A stretch of DNA of 64,000 bases from Buttiauxella sp. B2 (GCF_006376615.1 NZ_VEXQ01000012.1:89035-153034), one strand, 5' to 3'; shown: positions 9,656 to 17,439, counted from the first letter of the stretch. The notes: a model not told the origin generated them from the sequence alone. Made by a program: numbers and translations.

Positions 9656-9885
9656 AATTACGCCCGCTTTTTCTTTGGGGCACGGATGGGGCATGGCCGA
9701 CAAAGCTTGTGTTGAGCATATCAATTTGCGCTTCGTCGTTTCCTTTCATTCCTGCCCCATAAACCCACTGAGGGTTGCTATGCCCCATTTGTAAGGCTAT
9801 GAAGTTAGGCTTGTCAAGCAGCCAAGGACCAGCATGCGAAAGTATGGCGCGACTGATAGGGGGCCGGTAGCGAAGATGATTTCAT
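9656..9885 (-). pseudogene. Remnant of a tyrosine recombinase (phage/ICE-type integrase), C-terminal part only
   Basis: Reading the minus strand in all three frames recovers the consecutive blocks of an integrase C-terminus. They are RYRP (one frame), PYQSRHTFACWSLAA (next frame, holding the catalytic HxxR-type box), then KPNFIALQMGHSNPQ and GAGMKGNDEAQIDMLNTSFVGHAPSVPQ. Order and spacing match intact integrases, in which these blocks are continuous. At least two frameshifts and a small deletion after QMGHSNPQ (the VYTVYG region, which normally holds the nucleophile Tyr) break the gene, and the N-terminal domains are gone. It is therefore non-functional. The family assignment rests on motif recognition only. 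Confidence 0.7.
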
Positions 9886-10389
9886 GTGTTCTGCATCAAC
9901 TGCCAGATAAGTCGTCGCTCTTTGCCGCGCTTTTGATTTTCCACTCACCTTAGCCCTGTGACATCAATCACAGATGCGCGATTTCACCCCAGGTGAGCGT
10001 TAAAACCGAAAAGGGGCCAAAGTAAAATGCTCATATTTATCTCAGTTAATAATAAGTGCATTTCTGGCACCAAATCCAGGGGGTGATTACCGTTATTTAT
10101 AAAGTCAATAAACCTGCGGTTTTAATGTGTTTTAAAGCTCTCAATGAGCAGTATTTTAAATTCATCTTGCCCAGAGAATGAGAGTGGGGGTTAATTTTTT
10201 TAAAAAAAGAATATTAAATTTGAGGTGGTTTTCTCTTAACTCAATATGATAATCTGCTGGGGTGTTTTGATAGTTAACGATCCTCCATTTGCACTTATTC
10301 TGTTTTTTAAAATACATTTTTTGCTTGGAGCTCGCAACGAGTTGAACGATAGTGTATGAAGATTAATACATTAAGGGTAGTAAATAGAT
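9886..10389. other. Gene-free stretch at the left of the island
   Basis: No coding frame with a plausible product was found on either strand. The left part is ordinary in composition and the right part (10190-10389) is markedly AT-rich with T and A runs. It contains one perfect CRP-type half-site pair (9957-9972). The last ~150 bases probably hold the promoter of the 10390 gene. Confidence 0.5.
9957..9972. promoter_or_regulatory. Perfect CRP-type binding site (candidate)
   Basis: TGTGA-N6-TCACA is an exact match to both half-sites of the enterobacterial CRP consensus. It lies inside the island more than 400 bases before the next gene, so its target is unclear; it may be a leftover of the lost element. 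Confidence 0.4.
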
Positions 10390-10767
10390 ATGAGTTACAC
10401 TCACATTATTGTTAAGATGAAAGCTGATGGTAAAAACAAATCTTTGAGCCATACAGAAACTAATCTGGATGAAAGCTTTGTCGTCGAACATATCATTAAG
10501 CCTTATATTGCAGGTGAGATTGTTATTGTTGATGGTGCGCGTGCGGAATCCCAGGCGATTGAAAAAATTTCAGTATTCCGTAGTGAAGAGGATATTCAAC
10601 AGTTAATTGTTGAAACACAAAACCAGGTCAAACCCGGCTCGGCACGTGAGCGCGCCCACCGCCTTTTCGGTGGTCGTATGGCAGGAAATGATGTTCAGTC
10701 GGTACTTCGAAGTGAAGGGGTTGAGCAAGTTACCCGCAAAGTGTTCAACCTTGCGCTGGAGATCTGA
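10390..10767 (+). CDS. Orphan 125-aa protein of unknown function in the island
   Basis: The protein is soluble and has no signal peptide. Its N-terminal half alternates strands and helices: SYTHIIVKMKADG, then IIKPYIAGEIVIVDGARAE, then IEKISVFRSEEDI. This pattern recalls the small N-terminal module found ahead of TIR-like nucleotide-binding effector domains in some bacterial defence proteins. The effector domain is missing here; after a stretch containing GSARERAHRLFGGRMAG the frame closes at a TGA. The resemblance is from memory of the pattern and is weak. The gene sits between a decayed integrase and an insA remnant, so it could be a truncated cargo gene or a complete small protein. Upstream DNA is AT-rich. 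Confidence 0.5.
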   Translation: MSYTHIIVKMKADGKNKSLSHTETNLDESFVVEHIIKPYIAGEIVIVDGARAESQAIEKISVFRSEEDIQQLIVETQNQVKPGSARERAHRLFGGRMAGNDVQSVLRSEGVEQVTRKVFNLALEI

Positions 10768-10863
10768 CGTCTTCTTTTCTATACAGAAATGCTAATAGGG
10801 AGTTGGTCAAGTATTCAATGTGTTGATCATACGGTAGAATAATTTTTTTGCAGAGTGCATCTG

Positions 10864-11139
10864 ATGGTTAAAGTTGGCGTAAAATGCCCGTTTTGTGAGC
10901 AGGCCGAATCCGTTAAAAAGCATGGTATGGGTACTACCGGACATCAGCGTTATCGCTGTCAGTCATGCTGCCGAACCTTTCAGCTCGATTATGCTTATCA
11001 CGCCTGTCAGCCCGGTATGAAAGAAAAAATAGTCTATCTTGCAATGAATAACGCAGGTATCCGCGATACAGCACGGGCGTTACATATCAGCATTAATACC
11101 GTTGTGCGAACCTTAAAAAACGCTCGACGGGATGTATAA
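10864..11139 (+). mobile_element. insA: IS1-family insA without insB (IS remnant)
   Basis: The 91-aa product from the ATG at 10864 has exactly the length of IS1 InsA. It has the N-terminal zinc finger (CPFCEQ then YRCQSCCRTFQL) and the C-terminal HTH (GIRDTARALHISINTVVRTLKN), with TTGHQRYRCQ and YHACQPGMKEKI in the family positions. The A6C slippery heptamer used for the -1 frameshift to InsB is preserved near the end, but the -1 frame stops after a few codons. The catalytic InsB part is absent, and no IS1-type terminal inverted repeats were seen. InsA alone represses IS1 transcription and cannot transpose. Confidence 0.85.
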
Positions 11140-11605
11140 AATGAGCGTGAAAATTACCTGCTATGACTTGAGCTACATATTGAATACGCGACCCGGGAGT
11201 TTTCCCTGATAATCCTGTGTCGTCATTTTTATTGGCAACGTCAAATCAGTTCAGTAATAGTGCTGTTGAAGGTCAGCAGTACCCATGTATATCCAATATC
11301 GTTGAACAGTAAAATACTATAACCCCTCAGCTAAACCTGACAATAAGCTATGGCTTAAAATGTCTTTCATATGTCGTGGCGTTTTTCTCATCAAAAATAT
11401 AGGGTGGGGTTTCTGCGAGTGAAATGATATTGGGCTGGCACATCAATCACGGTGCTGATTTATTTTTTAAAAAGGATTATTCATGCATGGTTTTTCATTG
11501 GTATTTGTCATCCATGTATATTAATGTTTTACATCCGTAAATAATATGCATCTCTGAACAAGCATGTCAGTAGTAGTGCATAATACTATAAAATATAGAG
11601 GGCTC
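11140..11605. other. Gene-free stretch after insA
   Basis: No frame here encodes a recognisable part of InsB or another protein. The DNA is AT-rich. A run TTTTTTAAAAAGGA near 11470 precedes a short ATGCATGG frame that does not continue. The stretch probably holds the promoter of the OmpA-domain gene. Confidence 0.4.
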
Positions 11606-12754
11606 ATGAACGAGCAAGAACATATTCTTCCATTATTGGAAGGGAAGTTTAGTGAAAATTTATATACCAAATTAGGATGGGCGCTGGGCGAAAACAAAGA
11701 GAATGTTTCGCTGGCGTTATCAGCAATTATGCCTGTGTTGTTTGGTCGGATTAAAAACTTTATGGGCCGATCGGACTCCATGGACCATTTTGTTGAAATG
11801 ATTCGGGCCTCAAAGGACCTTCCTGAAGAAGGGTCGAGCACAGAACATCTGATGTCAGCTGGCGAAAACCCGATGCTTCAGAGCCTGCTTGCTATGATAG
11901 CGCCTGAACGTGACGATAATTTGCTCAGCACGGTAGCTTCAGTTGCACATATCTCCGAAAAGTCATCATCAACCTTGCTTTCTGTCGGTGCTGGAATGTT
12001 GTTCTCCTTCATCCGAAAATATCTCAGCAATCCATCAAAGGATAGCCATTCGCTAAAAGGGTGGTTACAGGACTTAGGACCTGAGACGGGTGCATTTGGG
12101 CCGGTCAAAGCCGTCAGTGGTCTTCATCAGAGGGTAAAAGAACCCGCTGTAAAGACGAAGAAAAGGAAATTTCGTTGGTTGTTTATCGCACTTATTTTAC
12201 TGCTGCTTGCACTGGCATTTTTGATGCTTCGCGGCTGTAGTCAGTCTGATAAAACGATGAGTGCGACAGCTCAAAACAGTTTCCATTGGAAAAATCTGGG
12301 TGAATTTTTTGATCAATTACTGCCAGATGGCTCTAAGATCAACATTCCTCGCCTTGGCGTGGAAAACAAACTGGTTTCATTTATCTCAAACAAGGAACCT
12401 GTTGATAATGGTCTTTGGTTTTCTTTTGACCGCTTACAGTTTCAGAAAAACAGTGCATTGCTGGACGACATCTCCCGTGACCAGCTGACCAACATTTCCA
12501 AAATTCTCAAAGCTTATCCGAATGTTAAAATTAAATTAGGTGGTTTTACTGATGACAGCGGCGCTGATGATTTCAATATGAAGCTATCGCAAACACGTGC
12601 TGATTCAGTAAAAAATGAGTTAATCACATCTGGTATTGCTGCTGATCGTATTAGCTCGGTAGGATTTGGTGCGGCAAATCCGATTGCACCGAATGATACT
12701 GATGATAATCGCGCAAAAAATCGTCGCATTGAAATTCAGGTTGTCCAAAAATAA
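11606..12754 (+). CDS. DUF937-type domain, transmembrane helix and OmpA peptidoglycan-binding domain
   Basis: The start at ATG 11606 (behind AGAGGG) gives 382 aa. Residues ~1-175 are a helical region resembling DUF937/YidB proteins. A basic patch KTKKRKFR is followed by one membrane helix (WLFIALILLLLALAFLML, ~190-208). The last ~120 residues are an OmpA-C domain with GFTDDSG, LSQTRADSV, GIAADRISSVGFG and RAKNRRIEI, the residues that hold diaminopimelate in peptidoglycan. The likely topology is cytoplasmic N-terminus and periplasmic OmpA domain, tethering the inner membrane to the wall. It lies in the island, and its role is unknown. Confidence 0.8.
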   Translation: MNEQEHILPLLEGKFSENLYTKLGWALGENKENVSLALSAIMPVLFGRIKNFMGRSDSMDHFVEMIRASKDLPEEGSSTEHLMSAGENPMLQSLLAMIAPERDDNLLSTVASVAHISEKSSSTLLSVGAGMLFSFIRKYLSNPSKDSHSLKGWLQDLGPETGAFGPVKAVSGLHQRVKEPAVKTKKRKFRWLFIALILLLLALAFLMLRGCSQSDKTMSATAQNSFHWKNLGEFFDQLLPDGSKINIPRLGVENKLVSFISNKEPVDNGLWFSFDRLQFQKNSALLDDISRDQLTNISKILKAYPNVKIKLGGFTDDSGADDFNMKLSQTRADSVKNELITSGIAADRISSVGFGAANPIAPNDTDDNRAKNRRIEIQVVQK

Positions 12755-12772
12755 TATAGATGATGTGATGCT

Positions 12773-12830
12773 GCCCCTGATTTTTGAGGTGTTTTTTGCT
12801 CATAAACAGGGGCTTATTGTTATTTTTTAT
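12773..12830 (+). terminator. Possible terminator of the OmpA-domain gene
   Basis: Arms GCCCCTG (12773-12779) and CAGGGGC (12807-12813) pair perfectly, with a 27-base loop, followed by TTATTGTTATTTTTT. The large loop lowers confidence. Confidence 0.5.
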
Positions 12831-12843
12831 AACAAATTCAGTA

Positions 12844-12951
12844 ACTCGCCTCCTTTCGGGGAGGGGTGAAGGCGCTACGCTGAGAAGTTCTGGCGGCTTT
12901 GGGGAGCGGCATTAGATTTCGCTCTGGCCGTAGGGTGGATTACCCACCCTA
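12844..12951. repeat. Two intergenic hairpin elements at the right edge of the island
   Basis: CCTCC/GGAGG around 12849-12865 sits in a context (TTCACCCCTCCCC on the minus strand) similar to the element at 43791. A second hairpin TAGGGTGG / CCACCCTA (12931-12951) resembles the outer arms of BIME unit B without its core. They mark the return from AT-rich island DNA to core-like DNA. Confidence 0.45.
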
Positions 12952-12960
12952 GAAAATTCG

Positions 12961-13371
12961 CTATGGCGTTGCTGTAAAGGTCAAGTATCCCGCAATACCA
13001 CCACCGCCATCTTTCGGGTGATGAGCGCCTTGCATAACAACGACAGATGAGAAATCGAAAGGTGAAACACCTTCCAGGCACGCGACATTCACGCCATATT
13101 GCTCGGGATTAGAACGGCGCTGGTGGAAGGTGTAAATGCCGCATACCGAACAGAAAAAATGTACGGCTTCCTGGGTGTTAAAACGGTATTCGGTGAGTTT
13201 ATCTTTGCCTTTGGTTATCTCAATTCCAGACAATGGAGCCGAGACGGCAATTGCACCGCGCATTCGGCAAAATGAACAGTTACAGCGCCGGGCGGTGTTT
13301 AACCCATCGCTGAGTTCGACGGTGAACGCAACGGCACCACAATGGCATTGAGCAGGCATTTTCTTGTTCAT
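12961..13371 (-). CDS. GFA-family (glutathione-dependent formaldehyde-activating enzyme-like) zinc protein
   Basis: The ATG at 13371 gives 136 aa; the longer frame upstream reads through the intergenic hairpin and is unlikely. The zinc-binding pattern of the GFA/CENP-V fold is complete: CHCG, RRCNCSFC and CSVCG, with GAIAVSAP between. True Gfa enzymes condense formaldehyde with glutathione, but most family members, including this short one, have no proven substrate. It is divergent from the 97-aa gene at 13510. Confidence 0.8.
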   Translation of the reverse strand: MNKKMPAQCHCGAVAFTVELSDGLNTARRCNCSFCRMRGAIAVSAPLSGIEITKGKDKLTEYRFNTQEAVHFFCSVCGIYTFHQRRSNPEQYGVNVACLEGVSPFDFSSVVVMQGAHHPKDGGGGIAGYLTFTATP

Positions 13372-13446
13372 ATCAACCTCAGTTATGGTTTGATCTCTCA
13401 CCAGCTTAGTGTTTACGGGGTGTTTGTCATCACACTTTGGCTGTCT

Positions 13447-13479
13447 TTTCGCGCTATCTTTTGCGAGGATAGCGCGAAA
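13447..13479. promoter_or_regulatory. Perfect 12-bp inverted repeat between divergent genes
   Basis: TTTCGCGCTATC (13447-13458) pairs with GATAGCGCGAAA (13468-13479) around a 9-base spacer. There is no T-run after it in either direction, so it is not a typical terminator. It lies 30 bases before the 13510 start and 76 bases before the GFA start and could be an operator or a leader hairpin. Confidence 0.55.
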
Positions 13480-13509
13480 TTTCCTGCTATGAACAAAAAG
13501 GGTAACGAC

Positions 13510-13803
13510 ATGGCTAAGCATCCTACTGGTAAGCACTTGCGCGCGCCGATCACTTTCAACGATAAAAACCTGTTGGTTTATGTGGTGCGTGGTTCAAAAA
13601 TTGAAGATATGCCAGCGGACGAAGATGAAGACTATCCTGGTGATATGCAGATGCTGATGCCGCAGTTATCTAAAGATTTCGATACAGAATTAAACGAAAC
13701 GCTGGAAGAGTGTGCATCGGGTGATGTGATTGTCTTTATGTGTACCACTGACATGATTTTTGAGTACGGTTACACGAAAATTAAAGCGATGCGTTGCGCA
13801 TAA
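13510..13803 (+). CDS. Conserved-looking 97-aa acidic protein of unknown function
   Basis: The start chosen is ATG 13510 (MAKHPTGKHLRAP) behind AAGGG; an ATG at 13489 would add seven residues. The protein is soluble and acidic in the middle (IEDMPADEDEDYPGD), and ends with a hydrophobic block DVIVFMCTTDMIFEYGY. It has no signal peptide or recognised domain. The frame shows good enterobacterial codon use, a perfect hairpin upstream and a strong terminator downstream, which argues for a real monocistronic gene. No function is proposed. Confidence 0.7.
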   Translation: MAKHPTGKHLRAPITFNDKNLLVYVVRGSKIEDMPADEDEDYPGDMQMLMPQLSKDFDTELNETLEECASGDVIVFMCTTDMIFEYGYTKIKAMRCA

Positions 13804-13808
13804 ATTAG

Positions 13809-13843
13809 CAGGCCCTGGCGCAAAACCAGGGCCTGTATTTTTA
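13809..13843 (+). terminator. Rho-independent terminator after the 97-aa gene
   Basis: A perfect 10-bp stem CAGGCCCTGG / CCAGGGCCTG with loop CGCAAAA is followed by TATTTTT. It overlaps the stop codon of the convergent RcnB-like gene, so it may also serve that gene. Confidence 0.9.
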
Positions 13844-14206
13844 ATGCTGATAAAAAATCTCACCTTTCATAGCGCGCAAAACTTTCCCTTCTGCATCGCT
13901 AATCAACACATAGTTCCCACCCATATACGTCCAGTGACTATTGGCTTCTGGTGCAGGCAGGTTTCTGATTTTCCAGGCATCAATCTGATAAGGTTTGGTC
14001 CGGTACAAATCTGGCACGATGTCGCCAATTTTGTATGGTTTGTAATCTGCGTGGAATTCCTGAATTTCATAGGAAGAAGCTGGAGATGCAGGGGCCGGGG
14101 CTGCAGCAGGTGCAGCAGGTGCATCCTCAGCTTGAACAGAAAACGCCATTGGCAAAGAACCCGCCATCAGGGCCGCGGAAAATAAAAGCACATTCAATTT
14201 ACGCAT
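13841..14206 (-). CDS. RcnB-family periplasmic protein
   Basis: The ATG at 14206 gives 121 aa with a signal peptide (MRKLNVLLFSAALMAGSLPMAFSVQAE) and an Ala/Pro-rich linker. The RcnB domain follows, with IGDIVPDLYRTKPYQIDAWKIRNLPAP, HWTYMGGNYVLISD and GEIFYQH, all closely parallel to E. coli RcnB. RcnB helps keep nickel and cobalt balance with the exporter RcnA. No rcnA or rcnR is next to it, so this may be a paralogue with another task. Confidence 0.85.
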   Translation of the reverse strand: MRKLNVLLFSAALMAGSLPMAFSVQAEDAPAAPAAAPAPASPASSYEIQEFHADYKPYKIGDIVPDLYRTKPYQIDAWKIRNLPAPEANSHWTYMGGNYVLISDAEGKVLRAMKGEIFYQH

Positions 14207-14260
14207 ACTTACTCCAAATACATTCATTTGCTGAACCTTAAAATAATGCCGTTATCTCTA

Positions 14261-15250
14261 TCACGTTGTTTCGCGTGAGGTAATAAATTTTTCGTTACCT
14301 GAAGTAAATGTCTTGCGGTATGCCGCCGGTGTGGTTGATAACTTCGCGCGGAAATGATGACGCAGGGTAGCCGCACTACCAAAGCCAACAAGCTCGGCAA
14401 TTTCGTCAATGGATAAGGTGCTGCTTTCCAGCAAATCACGGCTGCGAGTCAGGCGCACATTCAACAGCCAGCGGGCAGGAGTACTGCCCGCTGCTGCGGC
14501 AAAACGGCGTAAAAAAGTACGTGGGCTCATGCCGGTGAAAGCCGCGAGTGATTCCACGGTATGTTCATCAGCAAGATGAGTTTGCAGGTAATCAAATAGT
14601 GGGCTCAGACGCTTGCTTTCATAAGCGACCGGAACAGGCTGTTCGATAAACTGCGCCTGGCCGCCAACACGATGGGGCGGTACCACTAACCTGCGAGCCA
14701 CGCTGTTGGCGGCAGCCTGGCCATAGTCGCGGCGCACCAGGTGTAAACTCAAATCAATACCCGCCGCACTACCGGCAGAAGTCAGCACTGAACCATTATC
14801 GATATACAGCACATCTGGCATCACCTGAATTTCAGGGTAGCGTTGCTGAAGTTTTTCGGTGTAACGCCAGTGCGTGGAGGCCGATAAACCGTTAAGTAAA
14901 CCTGCAGCGGCCAGCACAAACACACCCGAGCAAATCGACATTACCCTCGCGCCACGCAAATGTGCCGCTTGTAATGCCTCGCACACCTGTTGCGGCACCG
15001 GTTCATCGGCACCACGCCACCCGGGTACAATAATTGTTCCTGCTTGTGCCAGTAATTCAAGCCCGCCATCTACTGCCAACCGTATGCCACCAGTAGCACG
15101 CAGAACGCCTGGTTCGATACCCGCCACCGCAAAGCGATACCAGTTCTCACCCATTTCCGGACGCGGAAGACCAAAGACTTCCACAGCCACACCAAATTCA
15201 AACGTACACAAGCCGTCATACGCTAATGCAACAACAAGAGGGTTTTGCAA
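14261..15250 (-). CDS. ftrA: FtrA-like regulator: GATase1/DJ-1-type sensor domain plus AraC HTH
   Basis: The 329-aa protein has residues ~1-190 in the DJ-1/PfpI-like fold with the nucleophile-elbow segment SICSGVFVLAAAG and SAAGIDLSLHLVR. The last ~110 residues are an AraC HTH domain (SLAAFTGMSPRTFLRRFAAAAG, then SIDEIAELVGFGSAATLRHHFRA). The order is typical of FtrA/CdhR-type activators. It is divergent from a rhodanese gene with ~110 bases between, a pairing common in enterobacteria, so it probably controls that gene. The effector is not known. Confidence 0.9.
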   Translation of the reverse strand: MQNPLVVALAYDGLCTFEFGVAVEVFGLPRPEMGENWYRFAVAGIEPGVLRATGGIRLAVDGGLELLAQAGTIIVPGWRGADEPVPQQVCEALQAAHLRGARVMSICSGVFVLAAAGLLNGLSASTHWRYTEKLQQRYPEIQVMPDVLYIDNGSVLTSAGSAAGIDLSLHLVRRDYGQAAANSVARRLVVPPHRVGGQAQFIEQPVPVAYESKRLSPLFDYLQTHLADEHTVESLAAFTGMSPRTFLRRFAAAAGSTPARWLLNVRLTRSRDLLESSTLSIDEIAELVGFGSAATLRHHFRAKLSTTPAAYRKTFTSGNEKFITSRETT

Positions 15251-15360
15251 CGGAGTCGTCCATTAGTTTGTCATGATCTTAACGTTATCTGTCATTTCTG
15301 CCACACGTCAAGTTACGCGCAGCACTCTATAGTGATAGCTCACCATCGTGAGGAGTATTT

Positions 15361-15750
15361 ATGAGTTACGTTACTGATTATCCCGCTGCTGCCCCAGAAA
15401 TCGCCGCTGCTCATTTTCTCCAGCGCCTGAGCCTCGAAACAGATTGTGATGATGTGCATAGTGCGATGAAAGAGCAGGACATGGACTTTGTGCTACTGCA
15501 TGTCGTTGGTTCGCCGGATGCCTTTGCCCGCAACCATATTTCAGGGGCGCTGCATTTGCCGCATCGTGAAATTTCCGTTGAACGCATGGCACAGTGGCCA
15601 ACCGATACTTTATTTGTGGTTTATTGCGCAGGCCCGCATTGCAACGGGGCCGACCGTGCAGCTTTAAAACTGGCGCGTCTTGGGCGTCCGGTGAAAATTA
15701 TGATTGGTGGAATGACAGGTTGGGCAGACGAAGGATTTAGCTTTGCCTGA
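15361..15750 (+). CDS. Single-domain rhodanese-like sulfurtransferase
   Basis: This is a 129-aa cytoplasmic rhodanese domain. HISGALHLPHREI is the conserved substrate-entry segment, and VVYCAGPHCNGADRAALKL carries the candidate active-site Cys89 in a loop that contains a second Cys94. GGMTGWADEGF closes the domain. Rhodaneses move sulfane sulfur to acceptors; the acceptor here is unknown. GAGGAG upstream of the ATG is a strong ribosome binding site. The pairing with ftrA suggests inducible expression. Confidence 0.85.
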   Translation: MSYVTDYPAAAPEIAAAHFLQRLSLETDCDDVHSAMKEQDMDFVLLHVVGSPDAFARNHISGALHLPHREISVERMAQWPTDTLFVVYCAGPHCNGADRAALKLARLGRPVKIMIGGMTGWADEGFSFA

Positions 15751-15826
15751 GCGGTGAATTCGCTATCTGCAGGTACTAACTGAGTGTAATCTTGATTTAC
15801 TTTTGTGACGATTAAAGGAAGTAACA

Positions 15827-16330
15827 ATGTCTATTTATAGCGAAACTAATGCACAGTTCATCCTCGGTTTAACTAACCTTTCTGCCATTCTTGATAAAGC
15901 GGCAGTCTGGGCGAAAGAGAACGGCAAATCTGAAGAAAGTCTGTTACAGGCAGCACTTGCTGAAGATATGTATCCGCTGGTGCGCCAGGTGCAAATCACG
16001 ACTGATATGGCGAAACGCGGCGTTGCACGTCTGGCGGATGTAGACGCGCCGGTGATGGAAGATAACGAAACCACCATCGAACAACTTCAGGCACGTATCA
16101 AAGCCACCGTAGAGTTCATGAAAGGGATTACCGATGAGCAACTGGATGGCGATGACGAACGCCCAATCGTAGTGATGGCTCGTGATCACGAACTGCGTTT
16201 CACCGCTCGTAGCTACGTGTACAAATTTGCTACGCCGAACTTTTACTTCCACTTCACCACCGCCTACGACATCTTGCGTCAGGCGGGTGTGCCGTTAGGT
16301 AAGCGCGACTTCGTCGGCCCGATTTTCTAA
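15827..16330 (+). CDS. DUF1993-family protein
   Basis: The 167-aa soluble, mostly helical protein has the DUF1993 marks: LTNLSAILDKAAVWA, LAEDMYPLVRQVQIT, and the C-terminal YVYKFATPNFYFHFTTAYDILRQAGVPLGKRDFVG. The family is related in fold to DinB-like four-helix bundles; no activity is established. It follows the rhodanese gene by ~75 bases on the same strand with its own AAGGAAG ribosome binding site and may be co-transcribed. Confidence 0.85.
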   Translation: MSIYSETNAQFILGLTNLSAILDKAAVWAKENGKSEESLLQAALAEDMYPLVRQVQITTDMAKRGVARLADVDAPVMEDNETTIEQLQARIKATVEFMKGITDEQLDGDDERPIVVMARDHELRFTARSYVYKFATPNFYFHFTTAYDILRQAGVPLGKRDFVGPIF

Positions 16331-16345
16331 TACTGATTGCGCCCG

Positions 16346-17263
16346 TTAACTCAGTCGATAATGGCGGTTCGGGCGCAGCTTCTCAGGCAATTGCTCACCT
16401 TCATTCATATCCTGTAAATCCCGCTCTATAGTGTTGCAGATAGCGTCCAGTGGCAGATCGTTATCTTCGGTGCCAAAAGGTTCTTCCAGCTCTTCTGCCA
16501 GGGTATCGAGCGAAATAAAGGTATACGAAACAAACACCGACAGGAATGGCGTCATGTAATGAAGGTCGGTCACCAGTGCAAACGGCAACATGATGCAAAA
16601 CAGATAGACGGTACGATGCAAGATCAAGGTGTAGGCGAACGGCACCGGCGTACCCGCAATGCGTTCACAACTCCCGGCAACTGTCGAAAGATCGTTAAGA
16701 TGATGATTCAGGCTGCTCCATACCACATCAGAAATCAGCCCTTGTTTGCGCTTATCGGCCAACCAATCGCCCATCAGCAGCAATATGCGATTACAGGGCG
16801 CATGGCTTTTCATTACCCACTGCAAATCTTCAGCGCTCAGGTATTTCTTTAATGTCTCTTCTACGGCACGTTTGCGCAATTTCAGCCTAAGTGCGTGGCA
16901 AAAGGCAATCTGCAAATTCGCGAAAGTTTTAATCTGGCTTTCATGTTCGCCGAGCAGACTTTTTACTTCGCGCAGAAACGAACGCTGGGTAATCGCCAGG
17001 TGCCCCCACAACGTGCGAGCCTCGTTAAAGCGGGCGTAACAGGCGCTGTTTCTGAATCCCAAAAAGATTGCAATCGCCACGCCAAGAATACTGAATGGCG
17101 CAATAGTCAGTTTCAGTCCGAGCGTTTCATACCACGGTAAAAAGAAAATAACGCTGATGGACAGCGCCACGTTCAGCAGCAGGCGAGAATAGATTTTTTG
17201 CAGTACCGAACCGTGCCAGACAAAGAGGCGGGTAAACCAGTGTTGATGCGGGCGAACAATCAT
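16346..17263 (-). CDS. yneE: Bestrophin-like inner-membrane channel protein
   Basis: The start at ATG 17263 (MIVRPHQHW) gives 305 aa, one more than E. coli YneE; the upstream TTG is less likely. It has four main hydrophobic regions. Family marks are FLGFRNSACYARFNEAR after the second helix and FVSYTFISLDTLAEELEEPFGTEDNDLPLDAI near the end, the segment equivalent to the calcium-clasp region of eukaryotic bestrophins. Bacterial homologues form pentameric cation channels. It is convergent with the DUF1993 gene. Confidence 0.9.
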   Translation of the reverse strand: MIVRPHQHWFTRLFVWHGSVLQKIYSRLLLNVALSISVIFFLPWYETLGLKLTIAPFSILGVAIAIFLGFRNSACYARFNEARTLWGHLAITQRSFLREVKSLLGEHESQIKTFANLQIAFCHALRLKLRKRAVEETLKKYLSAEDLQWVMKSHAPCNRILLLMGDWLADKRKQGLISDVVWSSLNHHLNDLSTVAGSCERIAGTPVPFAYTLILHRTVYLFCIMLPFALVTDLHYMTPFLSVFVSYTFISLDTLAEELEEPFGTEDNDLPLDAICNTIERDLQDMNEGEQLPEKLRPNRHYRLS

Positions 17264-17423
17264 AATTGTGAGGCTCAAAAACAGGACGTCATATTTAACG
17301 GCAAAGTGTGATGTAGATCAACTTTGTTTTCACATGACATTAACAACATGAATAATTTTCAATAGCCATGAAAGATCTTCGTTTGTCGTCACATTCGGCA
17401 TCTGCCATTCTCCATGACACGAT

Positions 17424-17439
17424 AGCCATCCAGATGGCT
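17424..17439 (+). promoter_or_regulatory. Possible MetJ operator (two adjacent met-box-like octamers)
   Basis: AGCCATCC and AGATGGCT stand next to each other; they match the met box AGACGTCT at 5 and 6 of 8 positions, and together form a dyad AGCCATC-CA-GATGGCT. The site lies 60 bases before a MetE-like gene, where control by S-adenosylmethionine-loaded MetJ would make sense. Confidence 0.45.

Noticed and set aside
12961..13536. Long N-terminal extension of the GFA protein to 13536
   Set aside because: The extension translates through the perfect intergenic hairpin and lacks homology; family similarity starts at the ATG at 13371.
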